Source of the DNA: Prostheceraeus crozeri
Lineage: Eukaryota > Platyhelminthes > Polycladida > Euryleptidae
Reading direction: 5' to 3'
Assembly (NCBI GenBank): GCA_907163375.1
Contig: CAJQUW010016186.1
Span: 124,001-188,000, forward strand
DNA: 64,000 nucleotides
A program made the position numbers and the translations under genes. The notes beneath the pieces were generated by a model that made no database searches, was not told the origin of the DNA, and was given only the letters and a program-made list of their open reading frames with translations. Positions 32,716 through 43,716 of this stretch are shown one piece after another. The first letter of the stretch is position 1. Each line of letters opens with the position of its first letter.

Positions 32716-33315
32716 AGTAACCAATTTCTGAGGCTTGTGTCAAAAGGAACACCGAGTTAAATAGAAAGAATCCATCACTGTCTATGGAATCCATTCAGCT
32801 TTGATTGATGTAGTTACATAATTGCATTGGTTTGTCCTAAAAGGTCCTAAAATCATCTGTAAATGGCATGTAGTATTTAGAATTGATTGAAAATGACAAA
32901 TAGACAAAAAATGAATAATGAAAAATAACACAAATACAGGTGTCGTACAAATATTAAAAAGTACTATTTACTGAATAGTTTGAATACCATACACGCTACG
33001 CCACTGGTCATCATTATGCCAATGCTTGCTGTTAGCATGTGAGCTGCATTTGAAGTGTATTTTCCGCTGTATTCCCAAACTGCGAAACTTGAAATGGAAT
33101 CGTACTCCAATCACGTCATTCTTTTCCCTAAGTTGGACGTTGATTTCAAAAAGGTGGTATGCTGATGTAGAACAATTACATTGTTATCGGGTTGTGGTCT
33201 ATAAACGTCTGCCATTTATGTGGCCAAAATGCGAGTCTTCATTCGCACCTGAAACATCCTTAAGTAGCCCTACTTCAGCAACAGTATTGGAATTCCCTGG
33301 TTGGAGTTCCTTGGT

Positions 33316-34392
33316 TCATAATTCTAACATATGATGGAAAAACAACTGCCACAAAAGGAAGTTGACGGAGTTTCCGAAGTCGAAGGATAAATTGATGTTA
33401 GGATGGCATTGGTTGAGAAAGTCATGAAATTCGATGAGACCCTGCCTGCCGTGGGGCCAGATGCCGAAGATATCATCTTGGTAGCGCCTCCAAAGTGATG
33501 GCTTGAGCAGATATTCATTGAGGGCTGATGTTTCCCATTTTGCCAAAAAGATGCTGACAAAGGCTCCGCCAAACGGGTTACCCATGACGACACCCCGCTT
33601 CTGTCTCCAGCAGGAGTCTTGGAAAATGAAGACATTTGAACTTAGGATAGTTTTGAGGAGAGAGATGAGGGTAAGGTCTGGGCGGCATGGATCAGGGTGG
33701 CGTAGGAATGCTTCACTGACCGATTGGATGCCTTCTTCAATTGGGATGTTGGTGTAGAGGGATGTGACGTCCACTGAGAAAAGAATGTCGTCTGGACCAC
33801 AAATGAAACTTCTCAATATGGCGAGGTGGCCGCAGTCCCTGACGTAACTTGCTTAGAGAGAGCACAAAGGCAGGAGGAGGAAGTTGACAAGGTCACTGCA
33901 ACGGCGTGAAATTGAACGGATGTCGGTGACGATGGGTCTGCCAGGGAGAGTTACGGTTTAGGGTCAGGATTCTTTGTGGAGTTTAGGAAGGAGGTAAAAT
34001 CTTCTTGGACGGTGGTCGGGAGGCGGCAATAAGACTTCGTGTTCTCTGGTGGTGATGAATTTGGAGGAGTGGAGGTGGCGGATCAGTTGACGTAGTTTGC
34101 TGGTAATTTGGTTGGTTGAAGATTGCATACTTGGCACAGGTTCGTAGAAGTCTGCGTTGTGGAGTTGTCTGAAAGCTTCAGCACAGTAAGCTTCAGTCGG
34201 CATGAGTACCCATTTTCCGCCCTTGTCTGAAGACTTGATAGTGGTGGTTGTAGTAGCACGCAAGCGTGAGGGTTCCTGTGATTTAGTAGGAGTAAGATTT
34301 GGCGAGCTGAAACACTCGTGGTCACGACGTAGGTAATTTCTGGTTGCCGTGAGTATCTGACTTGAAATTCGAAGGATGTGATTGGGCACCAT
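33316..34392 (-). pseudogene. Penelope-like RT, truncated and frame-broken
   Basis: The N-terminal piece (33964-34392) has IKSSDKGGKWVLMPTEAYCA and ends with FYLLPKLHKES, the conserved PKLHK block of Penelope-like RTs. The second piece (33316-33816) carries DVTSLYTNIPIEEGIQSVSE, GVVMGNPFGGAFVSIFLAKW and the catalytic YQDDIFGIWPHG. A break near 33840-33960 separates them. The C-terminal RT thumb and GIY-YIG nuclease are absent. Confidence 0.88.
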
Positions 34393-34425
34393 TGCTCATG
34401 GAGGCCAGCGTTCGGAGAGAGAGAG
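33343..34425 (-). mobile_element. Penelope-like element, N-terminal and RT part
   Basis: Minus-strand RT with no GIY-YIG end: truncated at about 33343 just after NINLSFDFGNSVNFL. It lies directly after the 3' tail of a LINE in the same orientation (tail at 34425-34455). The same family as the longer element at 57293-~61020 by motif similarity, but clearly diverged. Confidence 0.85.
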
Positions 34426-34494
34426 GGGGGGGAAGAGAACTATGAACTATGAAATATATTTTTGAAAAACCAATTATAGGATTTTCGTTCTCGT

Positions 34495-36076
34495 TCAGAT
34501 TTTACATATCGAGTGTACATAAATTGAAAAGATAGAGAAGTTTTGCAAAGGAATTGCACGATTACAAAGAGAGCTATGAAACGCGATTGTCTTAGTTCTA
34601 GGTTTTAAAAAAGTATGATTATGGCGAGTTCTTCTATCATTACATGTAGGTAGCCTGCGAAGAATAGGATGGAGAGGATTTGAAGCATTTTTCATGATAC
34701 TGCATGCCATTCTTCGATCTTCGTCACGTAGTAGAATAGTATTCGCCGAATATAACTTTGAAGTAAAGCTATACCGATGGCAACTTTCTAAAAATCGGTT
34801 TATTCTCCCAATGGAACCACTATCATATCCGTATACAGAAATCCCATATCGTATTCTGGACAAAATGATGGCGTCAAAAAATTTGTCGATGTGATTTTGT
34901 GCTACCTTTTGTAGCTTTAGAGATTTAATGACGTATATGAGAGATTTCATTCTGTTGATAAGGTCTTGAGTGTGGAGTGAGAAATTGCAATTTGATTGTA
35001 ATTTGATACCAAGTGTGTTGATGAACTGAGCTTCTGATAGCGATATTGAATTACATTGACAATTATTCAATGTATTTAATGAGGAACGCATTTGCTTACT
35101 TTTGGCAATATTGATCTTGAAATGATTTGTTTGAGACCATGCCAAAATATGCTCAAATTCTTCTTTCAACAAGTTCTTCTACTTTTCAGTAGGATCTTTA
35201 TAGCACGGGATAATCATTGTACTATCATCTGAATACTTAATAGTCTTGTTTATTTCCTTGCTAGAGCGGAGATTATCAGTCATTATAGAGAAAATGTTTG
35301 TGCCACCCACCATTCCCTGAGAACAACCCAAAACAATGCCATGAAACTCGAGTGATTCAGTCTTCCAGGATAGACGTTGAAACCTATTGATGCTGAAATC
35401 GAAAAGCCAGTCTTTGATATTGTCCGCATCAATAAATCTATCGTTTTTTTTGATAGGCAATTTCTTGCCGGACACAGTCAAATGCCTTCGAGAAATCGAT
35501 CGTCACAAATGCACTCCATCAATTGCAGGATTATCTAGATGTTCTAATGAAAGGAGACAATCATAGGTGGACAACTTGAGTCTATACGCAAATTGCATAG
35601 GATCTCCAAATTTAGCGTTTTCGATGAACAGCTCTTTCAAATAGTCTGCCTGCTATTGGAGTCACAGAAATACTCCTGATATCATCTGAACATTTTGCAT
35701 TATTCACTTTTGGTATCGCAGTAATATTTGATAATTTATAGATTCGAGGGAATTCCGCGCATTTCAATAATAAGTTCCAAACGCATAGGAATACCGGCGA
35801 CAGAATGTCCCAATATTCAGCAAACACGGAATGTGGAATTCCCGAAGGACCTGGAGAATTTCGTTTACAGTTTTTCATAACCGATATTACATCATGAATG
35901 TTTAGCAACTCAATTTCGACTTTCCTTGTATCAGATAAAAATGTTCTTTTAGTAATATCGAAAGAGATTTTCTCCGATTCTTTTTTTGAACATCGTTTCG
36001 CCAGCTCTAAATTCAAGCTACATCCATCGAAATAACCAGTCATTATTTGCTTTGAAGAGATTTTCCTGTGAGTCAT
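34495..36076 (-). pseudogene. LINE reverse transcriptase and C-terminal domain, three frames
   Basis: The first piece (35612-36076) has CKRNSPGPSGIPHSVFAEYW and ITAIPKVNNAKCSDDIRSIS, leading to RLFERAVH. The second (35179-35481) has LGCSQGMVGGTNIFSIMTDN and the catalytic box IKYSDDSTMIIP, a serine variant of the usual YADD. The third (34495-35172) has the C-terminal LSRIRYGISVYGYDSGSIGR and the region after it, ending in IYVHSICKI. Confidence 0.85.
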
Positions 36077-36289
36077 TGAATCTATTTCTCTCCACCAATC
36101 CTTTGCACTACATGTTGGGAGATAATTAAATTATGAACGACGTATATTCTCTGCAAGATTGGCTTGTTTTTTTTTAACTTGACCCTTTCTCTGTGCTAGT
36201 TGCTTCTTTCGCAATAGCCATTTAGTAAACGGAGTTATCCACGGAGAATCTCTGTCGCTAATGCAGACCTGTCGTACTGGAAAAGCGGG

Positions 36290-37005
36290 TTAAGTTAATG
36301 TTTGCAATGTTAGTTCTAATTCCTCAGCAGCCGTATATGTATCATCGATTTCAAAAATAAAAGAAAAATCTGTGGTAGATATTAGTGTGTCGAAAACTTT
36401 TCTTTGATTATAAGAAAAGTCTCTGAAAGTTACTTTTCGACGAATTGGAGGGTGTCTAGTTATCGGAATCACTAAAATACCCAAATGATCTCTCTGAATT
36501 GTTGGTTTAAAACATGATGTAGATAAAATCAAATCAGGACGATCGGTGAGTAATAAATCAAGGTTTGAATTTGAACGCGTTGGAGGTGTAGATAAGGTTG
36601 TTAAACCACACATATGTAAATCAGAGAGATCTAGGAGATTTAAGTCACCACCAATTATGATGATAGCGCTGTGGTCATTAGACAGTATTTCCTCGACATT
36701 TTCCTTTAAATATGCTACCAAGCAGTCTCCGTTGCTACCTGGTGGATGGTCAGACACATTGGCATATACAGTTTTACCAGAACTTTCCTTGCAAGACTTT
36801 ATCCACAGAGATTCAACATCGTTACTTATGTCCATTATTTCGTAATTCAATGATTGTCTTGCATATATGAGGATGCCACCACCTTTAAGTGATTTGATAC
36901 AATCGGGTCGTTTACAATGACATACCAAGCGATCGCGTCGGAAGATAGAGAAATCCTTTATTGTTATGTATGAGTCAGGAATTATTCTCCTGAGAAATGT
37001 TTCTG
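36290..37005 (-). pseudogene. LINE APE-type endonuclease
   Basis: The reading begins in ITETFLRRIIPDSYITIKDF (out of frame with what follows only by the lack of a Met) and continues through GGGILIYARQSLNYEIMDI, the catalytic IIGGDLNLLDLSDLHMCG, SNLDLLLTDRPDLIL and the final His motif RDHLGILVIP. These are the Asp, Asn and His positions of APE-like nucleases, all present. It nicks the DNA target for target-primed reverse transcription. Confidence 0.85.
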
Positions 37006-37181
37006 TTATGCAAAATAAATCGTTTTGTATAATAATAGTTTTTGCAAATCTTCAGCTACTAAACTACTTGCTTTTTGATTAGTGCTGTTTGTTTTCTTAG
37101 GAGAGAATACGTTTAAAACTCCAACTGTAGGTAAATGGACCTTTGTAGTCAAATAATGAGGGAAAGATGGGGAACCCCCAA

Positions 37182-38120
37182 TGACTCAGCGGAAATGGAG
37201 GTACGGGGCACTTTCTTCTAATTACGATTCATAAAGATGGGCGAGAGATAATCTTCGTTCCGTGCCAAGTAATAAAGAGGGAGGCGAATGTTTAATCCTG
37301 TACCAGCGGCAATCAACTTCAAAAGGTGCCGCCCACGCTGCGATGTGGTTGGACTCAAGGAAGCTGGGAATGAAATCGGAAGGCGAACGTTTAATCCTGT
37401 ACCAGCGGCCATCAACTTCAAAGACCTAAAAGCGCTCGTGGAAATAATAAAATTCATTCTAATTAGAAAATTCTCCTCTACTCGAGGGACCATAATGGCG
37501 TTAAGGTGCCGCCCACGCTGCGATGTGATTGGACTCAAGGAAGCTAGAAATGAAGGCGAACCACAAGAGGTCTCAGGACGCGGTAGACCAATGGACCATG
37601 TGCGAGCGAGTGGGCAAGGATTGGACATGAGCGAGAGACGAATCTTCTTGCCTGCCTGGGCTCCATCATCCTACGTGCTTTATGAGGAAGAGACTATATA
37701 ATCTCAGACCCCAACCCCAACGGCAGACTATCGAATCGACAAAAACTTTGCTTGTTCGAGCAGCTTCGTCTCGTTCTCTCAAAGACTGTCCATTGCCTGA
37801 TCTTCTTCGCGGAGGGAGAAAACTTGGAGTGGTCATCTCACCAAAAGGCGGTAACATTGATTCCTTGTTCATATGTAAATCTGTGACCTAAAGTCTCCTC
37901 TTAAAATTTTGGCATCTCTGCTAGCGCTAATTTAAATTTGTAACGCTTTATGCGTATTCGTATTTCGTATCATAAAGTTGAGTTATTTCTGTGTGTGTAA
38001 CGCTAACTAACTTCTGAACTATTTTACTGTGTGTTTCCTTGTTATCTATCAATCAACGCAATTGTCTAAATACTTATCTCTATATCTGCGCTATAAAACT
38101 TTGTTTTTGTTCCGTCAAAC
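37182..38120 (+). repeat. Candidate 5' LTR
   Basis: Starts TGACTCAGCGG. The first 342 bp are repeated at 51184-51525. Internally, a motif pair (ggcgaa-gtttaatcctgt..., and aggtgccgcccacgctgcga...) occurs twice (about 37283-37367 and 37384-37544), an internal U3 repeat. A TATA box lies at about 37695. The 3' limit is not proven: no second copy beyond 37523 exists in the window, and I estimate the end from the lack of coding and a possible tRNA-pairing TGG near 38130. Confidence 0.55.
37690..37705 (+). promoter_or_regulatory. TATA box of the candidate 5' LTR
   Basis: agactatataatctcag: a strong TATA-like core in an otherwise GC-moderate stretch, about 510 bp into the LTR and in the right position for U3/R. 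Transcription would start near 37725. Seen by inspection only. Confidence 0.5.
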
Positions 38121-40822
38121 GAGACTGGCAAGGTATTGTCCGGTGTTTGGGAATCGGGGTTCAGTAACTTAATCGAGACGTCGAGGAACCTATCACTGAT
38201 CTCCTTTCCTTTCCCGGACAGAACTACCGGGTCCTGGGTTTCACACCCCGGAGTCGCTTAGCCGTTGCACTTAACAGGACCATACTGACCAATTGCTAAA
38301 GCTAATACTGGGCTTCCGTCAAGGCGAACGTAACTTAAATATTACATCTCTACTTCAGCTGATTTTTTTTGTCAACGTCAAAATAATTTCGTTCTTCTTT
38401 CCCCGTGCACGACTGACCCCAAAAATCTCTCGCTCAACTGATTTCTTACCTTGTCCTGTCAGATCTGCTTCCCTCTCTCTCCTTATCTTCTTCCTCAATT
38501 CTCAATTCCTCTAAAGTTCAATTTAGCGTTAAAAGGTTTAAACCGACAAGCCGATAGTAGCCCTAATAATCTAACATACCTATCAAAACGATAGAGTCTT
38601 AAGTCGTCAACTGACATCAGCGGCAGTAACAAATACGAGTCATACGATCAAAATACGAATAATCATCGAAAGTCAAAACCGCCCAACATCTTGGAACACA
38701 GTTAAGATCACAACTGATAAATTAATAAATCTAAAACCTTAAATTACAATTGGAGGTCTTTCACTTGCACATTACCTGCCAGGCCTATCTCGTTTGACGG
38801 TTCACACTCACGTTTCTCCCATTTGCCTCCGCTAAGTTTTTCTGGCAATATCAGCGAAGTCTCACTAGGCGATCTGAGGACTAGGCCACCGAGTTTGACA
38901 GACACGTTTTGAAGTTGGTAGGAACCAGTCACGCTCGTGATATTGTACAGAGCCCGTTTTTGAGAGAGATTTATTGCCCGCCGGCGGAGGATTAATTTGG
39001 CTCTGACTCAGTGAATACACTGTGGGATTGATTTGGATTGGAATTTGCGCGCTAATTTTGGGTCCCCGACAGAGGGAAGGGGCGGCCGGAAAAGCTACCG
39101 GCCGGTAGTATTGTTTGATTGGTTGGCCAGCCCGTTGTGCACCATTGCACCGTGTGGGACTTGTGGAGTCCCCTGTTAGCCTGACTGCACAGCCTCCAAC
39201 GCATATACGCCGGTGTGCTCAGCACACATCTCAAGCTCTATACGGTACTGTATTGTACTTAGAATTCCCAGCCGAAGTCCTCAGAGATCCTAGCTAATAT
39301 ATTAGAACGCAGAGATAGAGGAGACTTAGGTTTTAGTATCTGAAATTACTTTTGCTACTGCTGCAACTACATCAAGTGTCTATCAGTCGGACATTAACTA
39401 CCGACACTAGCTATCTTAAGAATAATTCCTAATACTTGCAGACAAGTGTCTACCAGTCGTACATAACCAACAAAAAAAAAGACAAACTCTCTGAATACTT
39501 GCCTGGTCGGACGACCCCGACAATAACAAACTTTTATCTGGTAAAGCTCATTGATTTTACTTGTGCAAAGACATACTATATTTTGTAATATTTTTGCTTC
39601 GCAGTCAGTGGCATCGCTAAGGTGATACTGGGGTTTGGGTTTCTGTGTATTGTGCTTCATTCTCTGTGCATATATCTATCTATATATACCGAATACCCAT
39701 TTCTATCTAGTACTGTGCTTGTCATTTGGTTAGCGTTTTGCATTTCCATTTATCCGAATAACTCAGTGTGCGATAATCATATTGTGAGTGACTACATTAT
39801 TCTATGCTCCGCTTATAATTACATATCCCTTACATCGCTTATTTATCTCCATCCAATTTACGACTTATCCCCCTCCTTCCCTGCCAATCATCTCCATTGC
39901 CGATACGTAAATTGTGCGACTTGACTTGAGGTATATTAACACCAGTAGACGGTATCTGGCATCATCCACCACACTCAGTACTTATACGCAATCTTATAAT
40001 CAAGCAGGTACATTTATAGGTGGCGATCATTATTTTAACATTTTGTCTAGATTTCATCTAGAAGAACTAGTAATTTGCTCTGCATAACTCGCCTGCCCTC
40101 ATAAAATTTAGCAAACAATTGACTGAAGTTGGGTAGACATCAACATAATCGAACAAACGCTTTCCCGCGGACATATACATCGCCAACCGCGAACTACTAT
40201 TACACGGGAGTAATCGCATTGAAATTGCTTCCCAGTATAGTGTCATAGAGTTCAGATTCCACTACCAACAGGGTACACAACAATTATTGCAGAAAATCAC
40301 GTATTTCCTTTGTGAGGGTATTATCAAGAGCATCGATTGGGTACTATTCTTCGCGGACATATAATATCCGCGGCCATTTTCTTCTTACACAAACTGCAAT
40401 TGTTTGCTAATTATTATTTACATACATATTTTACCTCTGCCAAAACTTTACCTAACATACAGACACATCCCGTTTACCTAATTGCCATAGACAAGATTGC
40501 TACCCTTTCTCTTAAACTATCCCAAGTATAAGTCTACACCATATTTTCATTGTTGTGGGAACTTCTACTCATTCTATCAGTACAATTATCGACAGTAATT
40601 TTACTGATTATTGAACCCCTTCCTCGTTCAAGCAAATTGCGTTTTTCTCAGTGACGCTCATCTGGCCAAACTAGTAAAACTATAATTCTTAGTTTTTACT
40701 AGTCTGTCCGTTCGAATATTGCGGCTTATAGAATCAGCTCCCCACTCTTTCACACATAAAGTCTAACTTTCACGACAATGGCAAAACGAACTCGCTCGGG
40801 TAGGGAGATAGTTCTAGAGGAT
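38121..40822 (+). other. Long non-coding leader
   Basis: About 2.7 kb between LTR and the palindrome with no protein-like frame on either strand. It holds a short direct repeat, caagtgtcta-cagtcg-acataac (about 39373 and 39442). It could carry packaging signals or an intron; none can be shown. Confidence 0.45.
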
Positions 40823-41568
40823 TAGTCCGGGAGCTAGCGTGAAGTTGTGCAGGGAACGAGGTAGTACATAAAACTTTCACATAGAATAGTACACCTCTAA
40901 CCTTCTGCAAAACTTCGCGTCTGCCGGATCAGATCATTTGCTTTTCAGAAATAGAGAGGATAACACAATCCTATGTATTTCCAGTGGTAAAATTGTGACA
41001 TTTAAGGTGTTGACTCCATTTTTTCGAATTTTTGCTCATAAAGTTACACAAATTGGTATTTTGTTGAACTGGTTATTATAGAAATCATCTACAGATCATG
41101 ATCTTTTAAATGAGTTATCATTCAGTGACAGAGGATGAAGTAAAGTGTACAAACATACACTTTTCGTTAAAGTATATCAACAATTTTCCTGAAATTTCTA
41201 TGTTAAAATTTGCAGTTACACCAACGAAAAGTGTCTGTTTGTACACTTTACTTCATCCTCTGTCACTGAATGATAACTCATTTAAAAGATCATGATCTGT
41301 AGATGATTTCTATAATAACCAGTTCAACAAAATACCAATTTGTGTAACTTTATGAGCAAAAATTCGAAAAAATGGAGTCAACACCTTAAATGTCACAATT
41401 TTACCACTGGAAATACATAGGATTGTGTTATCCTCTCTATTTCTGAAAAGCAAATGATCTGATCCGGCAGACGCGAAGTTTTGCAGAAGGTTAGAGGTGT
41501 ACTATGCTATGTGAAAGTTTTATGTACTACCTCGTTCCCTGCACAACTTCGCGCTAGCTCCCGGACTA
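40823..41568. repeat. 346-bp-arm near-perfect palindrome before gag
   Basis: Arms 40823-41168 and 41223-41568 with a 54-bp spacer, starting tagtccgggagctagc and ending gctagctcccggacta. Only a few mismatches (for example catagaatag versus catagcatag). GAT flanks both sides (40820-40822 and 41569-41571), so it may be a foldback insertion with a 3-bp duplication. It ends 9 nt before the gag ATG, so the genomic RNA would carry a very stable hairpin there. No coding in the arms. Confidence 0.92.
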
Positions 41569-41577
41569 GATGTCGAA

Positions 41578-43716
41578 ATGGCTGACACTCTTCCGTCGAC
41601 ACCAGCACCTGAGCAGCAACCGAAAACAACGCCACTCACAGCTCGACGTCCGGCAGCATCTCGTCGACTACCAGCAGCCGCTGACGTACACCAAGGCCCA
41701 CGTTGCCTGCCACCAAATGCTAATATGGCCTTAACAATCACTCGATTTTCCGGAGACGACACTGGGAGTGAGACAAGTTTCGAAGACTTCATCAATAAAT
41801 ACGAGTTGGTCTCAAGAGCCTTGGGCTGGCTGGATGTGCAAAAAGCGTTTTTGCTCCCCACATATCTAAAATCCTACGCTTTAGAAATGTACCGCCAGGT
41901 TCCAGCTGAAGCTCAAAACAACTACCCACTCCTCATTCGAACTATGAAGGCACTATTGAAGACCCCTGAGTCGGAAAAATTTGCAAGCGCGGAACTGCAC
42001 ACCAGAAAACAAAAGGCAGGTGAGTCTGTCGCGGCGTTTGCGACAGACATTCAACGGTTGGTCAGAACAGCATATTCTAGTCTCGATCAGAAGGCAAAGG
42101 ACACCCTAGCCAGGGAGGCTTTTGTTTTTGGCCTACTACCCAATCTCCGGCGGGCCGTACTGCAAAACGATCCCGACACTTTGGAAGACGCAATCTCATA
42201 TGCTCGGAAAATACAGGCACAGCGACAGTTACTAGCAGATGACGATCAATCCACTTCCACTGTCGCAGCGGTACAGGCAGTTCAGGACCGCATGGAATCA
42301 CTAGTATCAGCTATACATGGCATGAACATGTACCCGACGGCTACTTATCCTGTAAGTGCCCCATCCCGGCCTTGGACGGCAGCCCCCATGCCACGGTATA
42401 CAACTGATAATAGAGTGATATGCTACAGATGTGGAAAGCCAGGCCATCTCCAACGCCAATGCGGCAGGCGAGTGACATTTGCACAACAATCTCATCGTCG
42501 TCCTCCTAACGGGTTCCAGCCGCGACCAGGTTATCAGACATCAAGATCAAGTAGTAATGAAAGACCGAATGTGAGAACAGACGCGTTCAAGAACACTCCT
42601 ACGATGGACACGACGTCGGCACCTTTCGAATCTCAAGGATCTCAACGGGGTAACGTCGAATCCCCAGCGTACCCACATTCTATTCATGTTACCAACAGGA
42701 GTCAACAACGGTATTTTTCTCCACCCCCAAGTGGGTATGGACGCCAGAACGGTAACACTAGACGCTTTTCAGGAGATTCAATATCAGGAATCTCAATGAA
42801 TCTAGGACGACAAGCGGACTCAGAAACTCTTAGCAACTCGATTTATTCCGATAATCTGCAGGAACGCGTGCACGTGCGAGATCCAAATATACTCGTGGCT
42901 GGCATAACACTTTCACGCGGTTGCCAGAGCGATCTGGAGAACGGCAGTCAACTAAAGCAAGCATATAGCAATAGTCAGGATGTGGTCAGTGACACCCATC
43001 ACATCCCCGCCGAGGTTCACAAACAAACGGAGGAAATGGCGCCTCCATCAGCACCACCACCTCCTCCGGCCCTCATAAATGACGTACAGATGCATTCAAC
43101 GCCAGCTGGCTTCGACCCTATCATCGAGGGTTTGCCTACATCCAAAAATGCTGAAACTCAAACGAATCATCAAACCACCGTACATTTATATGCCCATTGG
43201 CCAGTTATCAACATGCTAGCCCTACTGACACCATCTTCGCACGGAAAGATACTCAGAGGACTCTCCACTTTTCTCCTCATCATCGTTATCATTCTTTTGT
43301 GGCTTGGAAGAGGTGCCGAAGGGAGTGATCCAAGTCACCCCATGCCAATGATCTGCCAAACGAAAACGGGTGCCTCCACATTGGAAATACCTGACCCACC
43401 ATCCTGTGAGTCTGGTATCAAAAGAAACACGGCACCCACCAATCAGACGCATGTGTTGTACAAGATCAACATGTTGCAATACGAAAGTCCAGGTTTCCAC
43501 TGTATTAAAATCAAGCATATCTTCAAAACTCTCATATACTTTTTCGGAGACGAAAGGTTGTTGAAGAAAAACATCGTCCACATCCCTGTATCTAATCTGG
43601 AGTGTCAACAAATGATCCGGGAAAAACAATGCTCCGTGGGAAAAATGAAAAGCATTAAGGGTGGTTTGGTCCACCGATATACCAACCGTTCCTGTGTTCG
43701 GAGCAGCACCCTTTGA
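41578..43716 (+). CDS. Gag fused in frame to the start of an Env-like glycoprotein
   Basis: 712 codons. Residues ~50-240 are a Ty3-type capsid (FEDFINKYELVSRALGWLDV; then VAAFATDIQRLVRTAYSSL). One zinc knuckle, CYRCGKPGHLQRQC, lies at about 282-295. Residues 300-540 are low-complexity Gln/Pro/Ser. Then, in the same frame, comes a hydrophobic segment (562-577, STFLLIIVIILLWLG) like a signal-anchor, followed by a Cys- and Asn-glycosylation-site-rich segment (APTNQTHVLYK; FHCIKIKHIF; LECQQMIREKQCSVG). The last ~20 codons are probably beyond a frame change near 43650-43715. Gag should build the particle; the downstream part would be in the ER lumen. The start at 41578 follows the palindrome; an ATG at 41570 is in another frame. 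Confidence 0.8.
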   Translation: MADTLPSTPAPEQQPKTTPLTARRPAASRRLPAAADVHQGPRCLPPNANMALTITRFSGDDTGSETSFEDFINKYELVSRALGWLDVQKAFLLPTYLKSYALEMYRQVPAEAQNNYPLLIRTMKALLKTPESEKFASAELHTRKQKAGESVAAFATDIQRLVRTAYSSLDQKAKDTLAREAFVFGLLPNLRRAVLQNDPDTLEDAISYARKIQAQRQLLADDDQSTSTVAAVQAVQDRMESLVSAIHGMNMYPTATYPVSAPSRPWTAAPMPRYTTDNRVICYRCGKPGHLQRQCGRRVTFAQQSHRRPPNGFQPRPGYQTSRSSSNERPNVRTDAFKNTPTMDTTSAPFESQGSQRGNVESPAYPHSIHVTNRSQQRYFSPPPSGYGRQNGNTRRFSGDSISGISMNLGRQADSETLSNSIYSDNLQERVHVRDPNILVAGITLSRGCQSDLENGSQLKQAYSNSQDVVSDTHHIPAEVHKQTEEMAPPSAPPPPPALINDVQMHSTPAGFDPIIEGLPTSKNAETQTNHQTTVHLYAHWPVINMLALLTPSSHGKILRGLSTFLLIIVIILLWLGRGAEGSDPSHPMPMICQTKTGASTLEIPDPPSCESGIKRNTAPTNQTHVLYKINMLQYESPGFHCIKIKHIFKTLIYFFGDERLLKKNIVHIPVSNLECQQMIREKQCSVGKMKSIKGGLVHRYTNRSCVRSSTL

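Larger units (their letters stand above)
29498..33006 (-). mobile_element. ZMYM-type hAT element, probable full span
   Basis: CAGTGGCGTAGGGTG at 29498 and the complement of CAGTGGCGTAGCGTG ending at 33006 form the ends. The minus-strand transposase lies between. The 8-bp flanks (aattgtag and gtcatcat) do not match, so either the target duplication has decayed or the right end has been rearranged. The left end sits in a Ty3 RT. A separate MITE (32287-32715) is nested inside. The span of about 3.5 kb is normal for this hAT group. Confidence 0.65.
34425..37130 (-). mobile_element. LINE copy A (endonuclease plus RT), frame-broken
   Basis: Minus-strand APE-type endonuclease (to about 37005 upstream), RT and C-terminal domain in at least four frames. 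The 3' end carries catagttcatagttctcttcc followed by a CT-rich run (34405-34460 on the plus strand). The same tail appears at 54880-54910. Copies B (54880-55300) and C (61020-62867) are the same family. No ORF1 is visible. Confidence 0.85.

Noticed and set aside
33007-33310. Resumption of the Ty3 RT beyond the hAT right end
   Set aside because: No RT-like reading is found there and the 8-bp flanks do not match, so the piece was lost or rearranged.
38200-38290. tRNA gene or tRNA-derived SINE (ctgggtttcacaccccgg resembles a T-arm)
   Set aside because: No matching A box, anticodon arm or acceptor stem could be found around it.
41520-41861. Antisense frames over gag, env-like and pol (for example 41520-41861, 43222-43674, 47487-47843)
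   Set aside because: They overlap well-supported coding sequence on the other strand and show no domain or composition of their own.
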